Source: Chloroflexota bacterium (GTDB lineage: Bacteria > Chloroflexota > Anaerolineae > J102). From it: a DNA stretch of 5,914 bases. Location of the stretch: NCBI GenBank assembly GCA_013152695.1, contig JAADFV010000166.1:1-5914 (forward strand), read 5' to 3'. The translations under genes and the position numbers were made by a program. The notes under the pieces were generated by a model. It ran no database searches, was not told where the DNA came from, and saw only the letters and a list, made by a program, of their open reading frames with translations. Shown piece after piece: positions 1 through 5,914 of the stretch; within the stretch, counting starts at the first letter, position 1, and each line of letters starts with the position of its first letter.

Positions 1-84
1 GCTGTCGGTGTCAGAGTCGGTGTAGGCGTGGCCGTCGGGACGGGTGTGTCAGTTGGCAAGGGCGTGGGCGTGGGTGTGGCTGTA
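1..84 (-). repeat. Degenerate GT/GGC-rich repeat encoding the Thr-Pro linker
   Basis: On the plus strand this stretch is an imperfect run of 6-base units such as GGCGTG, GGTGTG and GTCGGT. In the minus-strand frame these read mainly as Pro-Thr, Pro-Ala and Pro-Val pairs with one acidic break (PTDTPVPT). Such low-complexity tracts make extended, flexible and often O-glycosylated spacers on the cell surface. The repeat continues past the left edge, so its full length is unknown. Confidence 0.8.
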
Positions 85-1394
85 GGGGGGGGAAATTCTA
101 CAAAGAGTTCGATCCAGGGGCCGCAGCTCGCCGCAGGTGTGCAGTCCGAGGAGTTGAATTGGTAGAGGACATTGGCACCATCTTCACCCCGGAAGAGGAC
201 ACCATAGTTTTGAGCAGGATTGGCAAACCAGCCGCCAACCGCACTGCTCAAATCCCAGGTGTAATCACGCTGCGTTGCAATCAGATGAGCTTCTCCGATA
301 ACAGTGTCGCTTCTATCGGCACCAACGCCGTCGGCACCTCCGCGCGTCCAGGGAGATCCACTGGCTGCCTGCATCCAGGTGGCGCTATTTTCATCCCAGG
401 GCCGTAGTAAGGGATATGCTCGCGCTCGTGAATCACCGCCATTGTTCGGGTTACGAGGGACATCGGCCAAAGACATGTGCAGAAGCAGGCGCAGAGGTCG
501 GGCGCCAGGAGGTAAGGTGGGTAAGGTGATTTTCATGGCTGCATGCCATTGGTTGTTGCCGCGAATAGAAAGGATCGGATCGGCGCCGAAATTGGTCGTT
601 TCATTACCGGGCCACGAATTCAAAGTCGTATCTTCGATTCCCGCCCAGCCTTCGTCACCAAGACGATAGGTCAACCAGGAGCGGGTAGGGCCGTTGATGA
701 AACGCATGAGGCCTTCTTGGGGCGTAGGGGCAGTGTAGGAAGGGCCACCCCAGACCAGACTGCCCTCGACACCCTGACCATCATCGTCCTGTAAGCCCCA
801 GCTAAAGCCCACCTGAGCGTCGGTCAAAAAGTCGGAACCAAAGAAAACGATGGGAATCGCCATTTCTGCTTTCCAACCCTGTTCCGTGCGTTCGATAACC
901 CATTTTACGCCATAGGGCCAGCCGCCATTCAATGTGACCACGCCATCAGGACTGAGGGTAAAACGGAGATCGGCTACACCCAGTTGACCATCTTGATCCA
1001 CATCGAATACATAGCCCGCCATATCGTCGTTCATCCAGTTTCGAGAATTGCGCACAACCAGATCGTCAGTAACGTCCAAAGCGATGTAAAGCCACTGGCT
1101 ATCCCACACGATCGAGGTCCAGCCACTTAGATCCTCAGGAGAGGGGCGGGCACCTTCAGGGGGGGCGTCGGCGGTGGTATTGTCCAGGATCACGTGTTCG
1201 TAAGCAGCCCAATCGCTGAGGTTCCCGTCGATGGTAGGGGGAATCAGCTGCCAGCTTGCATCCAATATCTTGGTACTTTGTGCAGGCGAAATTGTAGAAG
1301 ATCGAGTATCTGCCTGGGTAGGAGCATAGAATAAAACCAGACTCAGGCCGATGATAACGACCGTTGCCAGGAGTCCAAAAGTTGTTCGTCGCAT
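1..1394 (-). CDS. Secreted CBM9-like plus DNRLRE (CBM96-like) domain protein with Thr-Pro linker, 3' end outside window
   Basis: Translating the minus strand from the ATG at 1394 gives 464 codons with no stop before the left edge, so the C-terminus is missing. Residues 1-28 form a signal peptide (Arg-Arg, a hydrophobic stretch, then TQA before Asp29), so the protein is exported. Residues from about 50 to 230 begin with IDGNLSDW and contain a DVDQDG segment, typical of CBM9-like or DOMON-like beta-sandwich domains that bind sugars. Residues from about 254 to 434 match a DNRLRE domain: DTTLNSW, NFGADPILSIRG, LLRPWDENSATW, and a closing WFANPAQNYGVLFRGEDG. From residue 435 the chain becomes a Thr/Pro linker (TATPTPTP style), common in exported Chloroflexota proteins before a C-terminal anchor or further domain. 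No catalytic domain is visible. A role in binding extracellular polysaccharide or the cell surface is inferred; the exact ligand cannot be read. The gene is divergent from the metallopeptidase at 1565. Domain calls are by eye; the reading frame is secure. Confidence 0.9.
   Translation of the reverse strand, partial: MRRTTFGLLATVVIIGLSLVLFYAPTQADTRSSTISPAQSTKILDASWQLIPPTIDGNLSDWAAYEHVILDNTTADAPPEGARPSPEDLSGWTSIVWDSQWLYIALDVTDDLVVRNSRNWMNDDMAGYVFDVDQDGQLGVADLRFTLSPDGVVTLNGGWPYGVKWVIERTEQGWKAEMAIPIVFFGSDFLTDAQVGFSWGLQDDDGQGVEGSLVWGGPSYTAPTPQEGLMRFINGPTRSWLTYRLGDEGWAGIEDTTLNSWPGNETTNFGADPILSIRGNNQWHAAMKITLPTLPPGARPLRLLLHMSLADVPRNPNNGGDSRARAYPLLRPWDENSATWMQAASGSPWTRGGADGVGADRSDTVIGEAHLIATQRDYTWDLSSAVGGWFANPAQNYGVLFRGEDGANVLYQFNSSDCTPAASCGPWIELFVEFPPPTATPTPTPLPTDTPVPTATPTPTLTPT
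85..92 (-). other. C8 homopolymer tract at domain-linker junction
   Basis: Eight consecutive G on the plus strand read as CCCCCCCC on the coding strand, encoding the Pro-Pro-Pro between the last DNRLRE strand (FVEF) and the Thr-Pro linker. Gain of one C would bring in a TGA at plus 49-51. Loss of one would bring in a TGA at plus 11-13. Either change truncates the protein soon after the folded part. The tract is certain; any role in slippage or phase variation is inference. Confidence 0.6.
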
Positions 1395-1406
1395 AGTTGA
1401 GAAAGT

Positions 1407-1412
1407 CTCCTC
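1407..1412 (-). promoter_or_regulatory. Shine-Dalgarno for the CBM9-like/DNRLRE gene
   Basis: GAGGAG on the minus strand lies 12 bases upstream of the ATG at 1394. This is on the long side, but no other start with a better site precedes a plausible signal peptide. It supports that ATG as the start. Confidence 0.55.
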
Positions 1413-1435
1413 AGTGATTTGATAGCGGGGAGTGA

Positions 1436-1450
1436 GCGCTAGTGTAGCGC
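1436..1450. promoter_or_regulatory. Perfect 15-base palindrome, possible operator over the minus-strand -10
   Basis: GCGCTA, a three-base spacer GTG, then TAGCGC form a perfect 6+6 inverted repeat. It overlaps the candidate -10 hexamer at 1441-1446, where a bound repressor would block transcription. The symmetry is directly visible. That a regulator binds here is inferred, and no regulator gene is present in the window. Confidence 0.4.
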
Positions 1451-1470
1451 ATAATCTGCCTTCACGTAAA
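1441..1470 (-). promoter_or_regulatory. Candidate sigma-70-like promoter for the minus-strand secreted protein gene
   Basis: On the minus strand, TTTACG (plus 1465-1470) and TACACT (plus 1441-1446) are separated by 18 bases. Each matches four of six consensus positions (TTGACA, TATAAT). Transcription would start near 1434, giving a leader of roughly 40 bases before the ATG at 1394. The match is moderate and by eye only. Confidence 0.35.
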
Positions 1471-1514
1471 GTTTAGAAGCCACTATTGCAGTAAGATGTG
1501 TACCGGTTTTAGTA

Positions 1515-1530
1515 ATTAAGACGTCATAAT
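1515..1530. promoter_or_regulatory. Imperfect 16-base palindrome centred on GACGTC
   Basis: ATTAAGACGTCATAAT pairs at seven of eight positions around its centre (only A1519/A1526 fails). It lies 35 to 50 bases upstream of the metallopeptidase start and just upstream of a candidate -10 at 1535-1540, a usual place for a regulator site. Its sequence differs from the GCGC-type palindrome at 1436-1450, so if both are operators they would bind different proteins. Function is inferred. Confidence 0.35.
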
Positions 1531-1534
1531 AGAT

Positions 1535-1540
1535 TAGAAT
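1535..1540 (+). promoter_or_regulatory. Candidate -10 element for the metallopeptidase gene
   Basis: TAGAAT matches five of six positions of TATAAT in the most AT-rich part of the intergenic region. No convincing -35 lies 16-18 bases upstream, so an activator (perhaps at the adjacent palindrome) or another sigma factor could be needed. Transcription from here would leave a leader of only about 18-20 bases before the ATG at 1565. Confidence 0.3.
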
Positions 1541-1564
1541 GGGGTAGCAATCCCATCCTTTATC

Positions 1565-3106
1565 ATGAACTCCCTCTTTCGAATCATCTCACGCATCCTT
1601 TTCTTCTCTGTTGTCCTTTTACTCATTGCAGGGCCGGTGAGTCGCGCCCAGACCGATCCTTCAGCTTCATTTGCCGAAAAACTCAGCCAAGCTGTCGCTG
1701 AAGGAAGGATTGATCCGGCTACTGTGACTACGTGGCAGGCGCTGTCCATTCTCGATCCTGCTGCTCTTCCTCCCTTTCTCCAACCCGATGCACCAGAAAC
1801 CAGTGCCAGTTTACTCATACGGCATCTGCACAACAGCGGTGATACAACCACAGATGTGGGGCTCGCCTTAGGTCGTCGTCCGCTCCTTAACCAGGAACAG
1901 TGGTATGACACCCCTCATTTTCGCGTCCACTACACACTGGTAGGGACTGACGCTGTTGCCAATATCGATCTCAACCACAACAACACGCCAGATTACGTCG
2001 ATCTCGTGGCCAACACCATGGAAATCGTCTGGCGAGAAATGCATAGTCGCTTGCGCTGGCCCTTGCCCGCCTCAGACGTCGACTTGGGCGGCGATGAGCG
2101 CACAGACATTTACCTACTCAACCTCAACCGTGTCTATCTTGGCTACACCGATTTTGATCCCGACCACTGCGGTGACAACACTCGCACACCTTTCCCGGAG
2201 ACAGAAGCTTGCTCGGCCTTTATGACACTGGCAAACGACTTGCGCGGACTTGCTATTTCTTCTACTGATTTGGCGCGGGTGACCTTGGCACACGAGTACA
2301 TGCATGTTTTGCAGTTCGGTATTGATAGCACAGAACCCAGTGATTGGTTTTGGGAAGCGTGGGCTGTTTGGGCTGAGGATAAGGTTTTCGATGATGTCAA
2401 TGCTTACCTCGACCTCATCCCTCCCCTTTTCATGGCCCCTGATGCCCCTCTCGATGAGCATCCCTATGCCATGGCTCTTCTGCCCATGTGGATGGATGAG
2501 CACCTCGGCGCCGCCGTTGTCCGTGATAGCTGGCTCAGTGCCGTGAACCAGGACGGCATGGCAGCAGTAGCCGTGGCTTTGCAACGGCATAACACCTCGC
2601 TGCGAGATACCCTGCAATCCTTTTCTGTTGCCCTGCTCGTACGCTATCCTTGTCCTGAGGTCAGCCCATTTTGCTGGCAAGATGGCCGTCTCTTCCCCTT
2701 CCCCGCTCTCGAAGGCGATCTCTCAGGCGGTGTCTGGCGTAGCCAGGAGCAAGGTAACAAGCGTCTGGCCGCCTTTGGCCAGGATATCATCCGTCTTCGT
2801 CCCCAAACTGCCAGCAGAATCACTCTTTCCAGTGCCCAGTCGGGCGCACTGAGTTTGCAGGGTATCGCCCTCATTCATAATGACAATATTGACGTAAGGC
2901 GCTGGCAAGCAACTTTCGAGGATGGTAAACTCGTGCTCGATTTGCCGGTTCCCCGTGATGACACCCAGTATTTCGCCATCATCACTGCTCTGACCCCTAC
3001 CCTCACAGCAGTGCCCTACGAGCTGGAGATGACGAGTATTGTGGACAGCACCCCCACTCCTCAGCCGACATTCTCCCTTTTCCTGCCTCTCCTAACCCAA
3101 TTCTAG
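1565..3106 (+). CDS. Secreted HExxH zinc metallopeptidase-like protein (gluzincin / MA-like clan)
   Basis: This 513-residue protein has a signal peptide at residues 1-28 (Arg6 and Arg10, a long hydrophobic run, SRA before Gln29). After a possible pro-region (about 30-110) comes a segment like FRVHYTLVG, followed by DLNHNNTPDYVD at 135-146, an Asp/Asn-rich loop typical of this peptidase type and possibly calcium-binding. HEYMH at 243-247 is the zinc-binding HExxH motif, with Glu244 the likely general base. Glu264, in WFWEAWAVWAED, is the probable third zinc ligand. The layout recalls bacterial putative metalloproteases of the MXAN_6640 kind, a name recalled rather than checked. Four cysteines fall in two close pairs (DHCG...EAC and CPEVSPFC) and could form disulfides. 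Residues from about 385 onwards look like a beta-rich C-terminal domain. The chain ends in a short Pro-Thr stretch and SLFLPLLTQF. No Shine-Dalgarno precedes the ATG, which is kept because the signal peptide begins there. The substrate is unknown. Confidence 0.85.
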   Translation: MNSLFRIISRILFFSVVLLLIAGPVSRAQTDPSASFAEKLSQAVAEGRIDPATVTTWQALSILDPAALPPFLQPDAPETSASLLIRHLHNSGDTTTDVGLALGRRPLLNQEQWYDTPHFRVHYTLVGTDAVANIDLNHNNTPDYVDLVANTMEIVWREMHSRLRWPLPASDVDLGGDERTDIYLLNLNRVYLGYTDFDPDHCGDNTRTPFPETEACSAFMTLANDLRGLAISSTDLARVTLAHEYMHVLQFGIDSTEPSDWFWEAWAVWAEDKVFDDVNAYLDLIPPLFMAPDAPLDEHPYAMALLPMWMDEHLGAAVVRDSWLSAVNQDGMAAVAVALQRHNTSLRDTLQSFSVALLVRYPCPEVSPFCWQDGRLFPFPALEGDLSGGVWRSQEQGNKRLAAFGQDIIRLRPQTASRITLSSAQSGALSLQGIALIHNDNIDVRRWQATFEDGKLVLDLPVPRDDTQYFAIITALTPTLTAVPYELEMTSIVDSTPTPQPTFSLFLPLLTQF

Positions 3107-3120
3107 AAAGGCTACAGGCG

Positions 3121-3147
3121 GCGTGGCCAGGGGAGATGGGTCCACGC
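3121..3147. terminator. Inverted repeat in the convergent gap, possible weak bidirectional terminator
   Basis: GCGTGG (3121-3126) and CCACGC (3142-3147) form a 6-base stem with a 15-base loop. It lies 14 bases after the metallopeptidase stop and about 40 bases after the stop of the opposing gene. There is no T-run on either side, so a classical intrinsic terminator is not supported. The rest of the 3107-3189 gap shows nothing recognisable. Confidence 0.3.
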
Positions 3148-3189
3148 TCTTACACAAGCTGTTTGATGTTGTCTCAGAGTCCAGCACAC

Positions 3190-3810
3190 CTAATCATGCT
3201 CAGCGGCCAGCAACCGGCTGAGTGCCTCGATAAAGGCATTGCGTGCCTGCAACTGTGAAGCACTGAAATGGCTGCGCAATAGCTCCTGTTTGAATTCTTG
3301 CGCATCTCTGTCCTCTGGCACCACCCAGCTTTCGATCGGTTCCCCGGCAATGCGCTGACTCTTCCCCAAACGGAATGTTTCATTGACGACAAAACCGTAC
3401 TTTTTTGTCCACAGAGGCCAGGTTGCATCGACAATCATGTCTCCGTCAGCACATTTTAGCACAAGATAGTTGTGGACATCGACGAATTCATTTCCTGTCG
3501 ATGCTACGACTTCTGACAAAACGGCTGGGACTGTGCCGGGATCGATGTGGGTGATCACCGTACAGGCCATCAGCTCTGCCTCGATGCCCAATTCTGCAAA
3601 GAGTGCTTTGAGAAGATAATGTTTACCCGAACACGTCCCTTGCCACTCGCGAATCGTGGTTTCCGGCTCACGATCAGAGGCTCGCCGATAGGGCATATCG
3701 CGTACCAGACGAAAAACGAGGGCAGCGTCCAGGGGTGTGTCTGCGCTAATTAGACCGCGCTTGACAGCTTCTTCATGCAAAAGGGCCAGTAATTGATGTT
3801 GGCAAGACAT
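3190..3810 (-). CDS. Small cytosolic transglutaminase-fold (Cys-His-Asp) protein
   Basis: The 206-residue product has the three landmarks of the transglutaminase-like superfamily, in order and at plausible spacing. Cys60 lies in GTCSGKH at the start of a helix followed by LFAELGIEAELM. His113 lies in FVDVHNYLVLK and Asp128 in MIVDATWP. The family uses such a triad for papain-like cysteine chemistry (protease, amidase or acyl transfer); which applies here cannot be told. There is no signal peptide or membrane segment, so it is probably cytosolic. The ATG at 3810 was chosen over a TTG at 3822 because GGAG sits six bases before it, and that GGAG overlaps the TTG-start codons. It follows the prenyl synthase by 30 bases and is probably cotranscribed with it and the IPP isomerase, an unexpected partnership with no obvious metabolic explanation. 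Fold fairly sure; function unknown. Confidence 0.8.
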   Translation of the reverse strand: MSCQHQLLALLHEEAVKRGLISADTPLDAALVFRLVRDMPYRRASDREPETTIREWQGTCSGKHYLLKALFAELGIEAELMACTVITHIDPGTVPAVLSEVVASTGNEFVDVHNYLVLKCADGDMIVDATWPLWTKKYGFVVNETFRLGKSQRIAGEPIESWVVPEDRDAQEFKQELLRSHFSASQLQARNAFIEALSRLLAAEHD

Positions 3811-3816
3811 GATCGG

Positions 3817-3820
3817 CTCC
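3817..3820 (-). promoter_or_regulatory. Shine-Dalgarno deciding the start of the transglutaminase-like gene
   Basis: GGAG on the minus strand ends six bases before the ATG at 3810, an ideal distance. It lies just inside the reading frame opened by the TTG at 3822, which argues against that longer start. Confidence 0.65.
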
Positions 3821-3840
3821 AAAAAGGGAGTAAGTAGATT

Positions 3841-4878
3841 TCAAGCCTGGCGGTCTACGAGGAGATGCGCCACCTCGCGCAGCAGACTTAGGCCGGCGTC
3901 ATTGCCTGCAATCTCGTCTAATGCAGCCAATGCTGCCTTGATGTGTTCGGACGCAACCTGCTCGGCAAAGGCGCGAGCATCGAGGGCATCGAGATAGTGC
4001 ACGATGGTGGGGATATCGTCAGGGGTAGGGGGGCGCTCGAGCGCGTAGATGACGCGCAGTGCTTGTGCAGCTTCGCTCTCACCCTGCTCCAGGGCAAAGA
4101 GCACGGGTAAGGTCTTTTTTCGGGTCAGCAAGTCGGTCGAGACAGATTTTCCCGTGCGCTGAGCATCACCCCAAATACCCAAGATATCATCCTGAATCTG
4201 AAAACCCATACCCAACTCATAACCAAATTGACGGAAACTACGCACTGCCTGCTCGTCGGCACCGGCAACGATGGGGCCAAGCTGCGTAGAAGCAGCCAGC
4301 AAGGCCGCGGTTTTTCCTGCGATCATCCGGCGATAGTCATCGAGACTAACATGACTTCTTGTCTCGAAATCCATATCCATAAACTGGCCTTCGGTCAAAC
4401 GAAGACTGGTCTCATCGAAGACTTTGCTCGCCCAAAGGACACGCTCGGCAGGCACACCTGTTGCCGTCAAGCCATGGAGAGCCAGACGCGCAAGGGCGAA
4501 CATCCCGTCTCCCGTATTGATAGCCTGCGGCACGCCTGCCCATGTCCACAGACAGGGGCGGTGCCTTCGTCTGTCGCTGGCATCCTCGATATCGTCATGA
4601 ATGAGTGAGAAATTGTGCAGCAACTCGACGGCCGCGGCCGCGGGTAAAGCCGTAGTCGGCTCACCACCGGCGGCCAGAGCCGAGATCAGCACCAGTAAAG
4701 GGCGGATACGCTTGCCCTGAGGGGCCGTTTCGGGCTGTCCCCTCGCATCCTCCCAGCCCAAATGATAACGCATCATCCCATAGAATGGCCGGAGATGTGG
4801 TGTTTCCCTCCGCAGCAAATCGCGCATCGTTGTTTCGATTTGGGGTAACCACGCCTGACTAAAGCTCTTGAATGTCAT
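3841..4878 (-). CDS. All-trans polyprenyl diphosphate synthase (FPP/GGPP synthase type)
   Basis: This 345-residue enzyme condenses IPP with allylic diphosphates in the cytosol. All family marks are present: GKRIRP at 55-60 (diphosphate contacts), first Asp-rich motif HDDIED with DDxxD at 95-99 followed by an Arg-rich RRRHRP, GQFMDMDFE at 164-172, Lys189-Thr190, and the second motif FQIQDDILGIWGD with Asp230, Asp231 and Asp238. The third Asp of the second DDxxD is Gly234, as is usual in the DDxLGIWGD subgroup, so activity is not in doubt on that ground. Phe90, five residues before the first DDxxD with no insertion in the motif, recalls archaeal GGPP synthases and suggests a C15-C20 product; this is inference. 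Length is normal for the family. The ATG at 4878 is preferred over GTG 4926 (no Shine-Dalgarno, overlaps the upstream stop) and ATG 4896 (site only two bases away). It follows the isomerase gene, which supplies its DMAPP substrate. Confidence 0.93.
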   Translation of the reverse strand: MTFKSFSQAWLPQIETTMRDLLRRETPHLRPFYGMMRYHLGWEDARGQPETAPQGKRIRPLLVLISALAAGGEPTTALPAAAAVELLHNFSLIHDDIEDASDRRRHRPCLWTWAGVPQAINTGDGMFALARLALHGLTATGVPAERVLWASKVFDETSLRLTEGQFMDMDFETRSHVSLDDYRRMIAGKTAALLAASTQLGPIVAGADEQAVRSFRQFGYELGMGFQIQDDILGIWGDAQRTGKSVSTDLLTRKKTLPVLFALEQGESEAAQALRVIYALERPPTPDDIPTIVHYLDALDARAFAEQVASEHIKAALAALDEIAGNDAGLSLLREVAHLLVDRQA

Positions 4879-4885
4879 AAAAAGG

Positions 4886-4890
4886 CTCCT
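4886..4890 (-). promoter_or_regulatory. Shine-Dalgarno deciding the start of the prenyl synthase
   Basis: AGGAG on the minus strand stands seven bases before the ATG at 4878. A second AAGGAG at 4899-4904 lies only two bases before the ATG at 4896, too close for normal initiation. Hence 4878 is the favoured start, although two purine-rich sites in tandem leave some doubt. Confidence 0.65.
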
Positions 4891-4922
4891 GTGCATATCT
4901 CCTTCTCTCGCAGATTGAATTA

Positions 4923-5914
4923 TCACTGCTGTATTTGCAGTCGTCCCGGTTCGCGCAAAGCTTCAAGATGAGCGGCACCGCTGGCGAACATGGCCACGCG
5001 CAACTCGGCGATCACGGCCTCGATTTCCTCTGCTACAGCCTCTTCACTTTGTACTGCTGCTTTGAGGAATGGCGCGGCCATACCTCCCAAATCTGCACCG
5101 AGAGCGATCACTTTGGCAATATCGATGCCATTCCGCAAGCCACCGCTGGCGAAAACAGGGATGTCGGGGGCCACGGCAAGCACCTGACGCAGTGACTCCG
5201 CCGTAGGAAGACCCCAGTCGGCAAAAGTGCGCGCCAAACGTTGGCGGCGAGGATCGCTTGTACGATAGTATTCTACTTCGCTCCAGGAAGTGCCACCACT
5301 GCCGGCAACGTCGATAGCAGCAATGCCGGCATCGCGCAAAAGCCGGGCCGTCTCCTCGGAAATGCCCCATCCCACCTCTTTGGCGATCACGGGTACCGGT
5401 AGTGCCCGACACACTGACTCAATCCTGGCCGCTAATCCCTGCCAATGCCAATCACCGTGCGCCTGCACCGCCTCTTGCAATGGGTTCAGGTGTAAAATCA
5501 GGGCATCTGCCTCACACATCTCCACCGCTCGCAAGCATTGCTCGACACCATAGCCTTTGTTCAGTTGCACGGCGCCGAGATTGGCAAACAGCAAGACATT
5601 GGGCGCCACTTTACGCACCTGAAAGGTATAGGCTTGCTCCGGCTCTTCGATGGCCGTACGCTGCGAACCCAGGCCCATGGCCACACCTGCCGCCTCAGCC
5701 GCGGCCGCCAAATTCATATTGATTTCAGCAGCCTCAACCGTGCCACCTGTCATCGAAGAAATAAGAAGGGGCGCTTGCAAACGTTTTCCGAACACTGAGA
5801 TGCTTGTGTCGATTTCCTCCAAGTCTACTTCGGGAAGGGCTTGATGGACAAAGCGAAATTGCTCTAAGCCCGTTGTCAAACGGGGAAAATCGACATCTTG
5901 TTCGAGATTGATGC
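4923..5914 (-). CDS. fni: Type 2 isopentenyl-diphosphate delta-isomerase (FMN-dependent), 5' end outside window
   Basis: The enzyme interconverts IPP and DMAPP using reduced FMN and a divalent metal, in a cytosolic TIM barrel. The frame stays open to the right edge, giving 329 visible residues that begin [11 protein letters not shown] before TTGLEQFRF. In this family that segment follows an RK-x-x-H-I motif, so about 10-20 residues are missing; the TTG at 5879 is not the true start. Visible marks (visible numbering) are MTGG at 54-57, GSQR at 82-85, HLNPLQE at 141-147 (the family's catalytic Gln and metal-binding Glu are Gln146 and Glu147), KEVGWG from 178, GSGGTSW at 204-210 for FMN phosphate, and a late ASGGLRNG plus GGMAAPFL. 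Nothing essential is lost. Type 2 isomerases are often found in organisms using the mevalonate pathway, so upstream genes outside the window may belong to it (inference). The stop lies 44 bases before the prenyl synthase start, suggesting one operon. Confidence 0.95.
   Translation of the reverse strand, partial: INLEQDVDFPRLTTGLEQFRFVHQALPEVDLEEIDTSISVFGKRLQAPLLISSMTGGTVEAAEINMNLAAAAEAAGVAMGLGSQRTAIEEPEQAYTFQVRKVAPNVLLFANLGAVQLNKGYGVEQCLRAVEMCEADALILHLNPLQEAVQAHGDWHWQGLAARIESVCRALPVPVIAKEVGWGISEETARLLRDAGIAAIDVAGSGGTSWSEVEYYRTSDPRRQRLARTFADWGLPTAESLRQVLAVAPDIPVFASGGLRNGIDIAKVIALGADLGGMAAPFLKAAVQSEEAVAEEIEAVIAELRVAMFASGAAHLEALREPGRLQIQQ

Noticed and set aside
1..92. GT-rich repeats considered as a CRISPR array or tandem-repeat regulatory element
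   Set aside because: The units are only about six bases, have no spacers, and are fully explained as codons for a Thr-Pro linker in the open frame.
159..794. Three overlapping plus-strand open frames
   Set aside because: All are opposite the DNRLRE and CBM9-like domains of the long minus-strand gene, which is open for 464 codons with strong domain signatures.
2114..2680. Open frame of 188 codons on the minus strand
   Set aside because: It lies antisense inside the metallopeptidase, which has a signal peptide and HExxH motif. The antisense product has no recognisable domain and an unnatural composition.
3107..3189. Strong intrinsic terminator or small RNA in the convergent gap
   Set aside because: Only a 6-base stem with a 15-base loop is present, without a T-run; no promoter-like sequence was seen.
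3811..3822. Extended TTG start for the transglutaminase-like protein
   Set aside because: The GGAG ribosome site lies downstream of the TTG and at the ideal distance from the ATG at 3810.
4228..4608. Open frame of 126 codons on the plus strand
   Set aside because: It is the complement of the well-supported prenyl synthase and has no ribosome site or motif.
4879..4926. GTG start at 4926 overlapping the isomerase stop
   Set aside because: It has no ribosome site and adds 16 residues outside the family's usual N-terminus. The ATG at 4878 has AGGAG seven bases upstream.

Overview
The window looks like a chromosomal fragment from a bacterium of the Chloroflexota, probably an Anaerolineae, Ardenticatenia or Chloroflexia relative. 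This rests on three things seen together. Secreted proteins carry Thr-Pro 'PTATPTP' linkers. One of them ends in a short FLPLL-type C-terminus. Isoprenoid genes use a type 2 IPP isomerase. Taxonomy is inferred from protein style, not from a marker gene. No tRNA, rRNA, CRISPR array, transposase or phage gene was seen.

Layout. Positions 1-1394 (minus) hold most of a secreted protein with a signal peptide, a CBM9-like domain, a DNRLRE (CBM96-like) domain and the start of a Thr-Pro linker; it runs off the left edge. A 170-base divergent intergenic region (1395-1564) carries two palindromes, one beside each candidate promoter. Positions 1565-3106 (plus) encode a secreted HExxH zinc metallopeptidase-like protein. 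After a short convergent gap (3107-3189) with a weak hairpin, a minus-strand cluster follows. In transcription order it is: type 2 isopentenyl-diphosphate isomerase (5914 to 4923, its first few codons outside the window), an all-trans polyprenyl diphosphate synthase (4878 to 3841), and a small cytosolic transglutaminase-fold protein (3810 to 3190). Gaps of 44 and 30 bases, each containing a good Shine-Dalgarno sequence, suggest one transcript.

How the parts work together. The isomerase converts IPP to DMAPP, and the prenyl synthase condenses DMAPP with IPP into longer allylic diphosphates (probably C15-C20) for carotenoids, quinone tails or other lipids. Why a Cys-His-Asp transglutaminase-like protein closes this operon is unknown and is the least explained functional link here. 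The two divergently transcribed exported proteins look like a carbohydrate- or surface-binding protein and a surface protease, and may share regulation. The most sequence-specific oddity is a C8 tract exactly where the folded part of the left-hand protein meets its Thr-Pro linker. Slippage there would remove the C-terminus.
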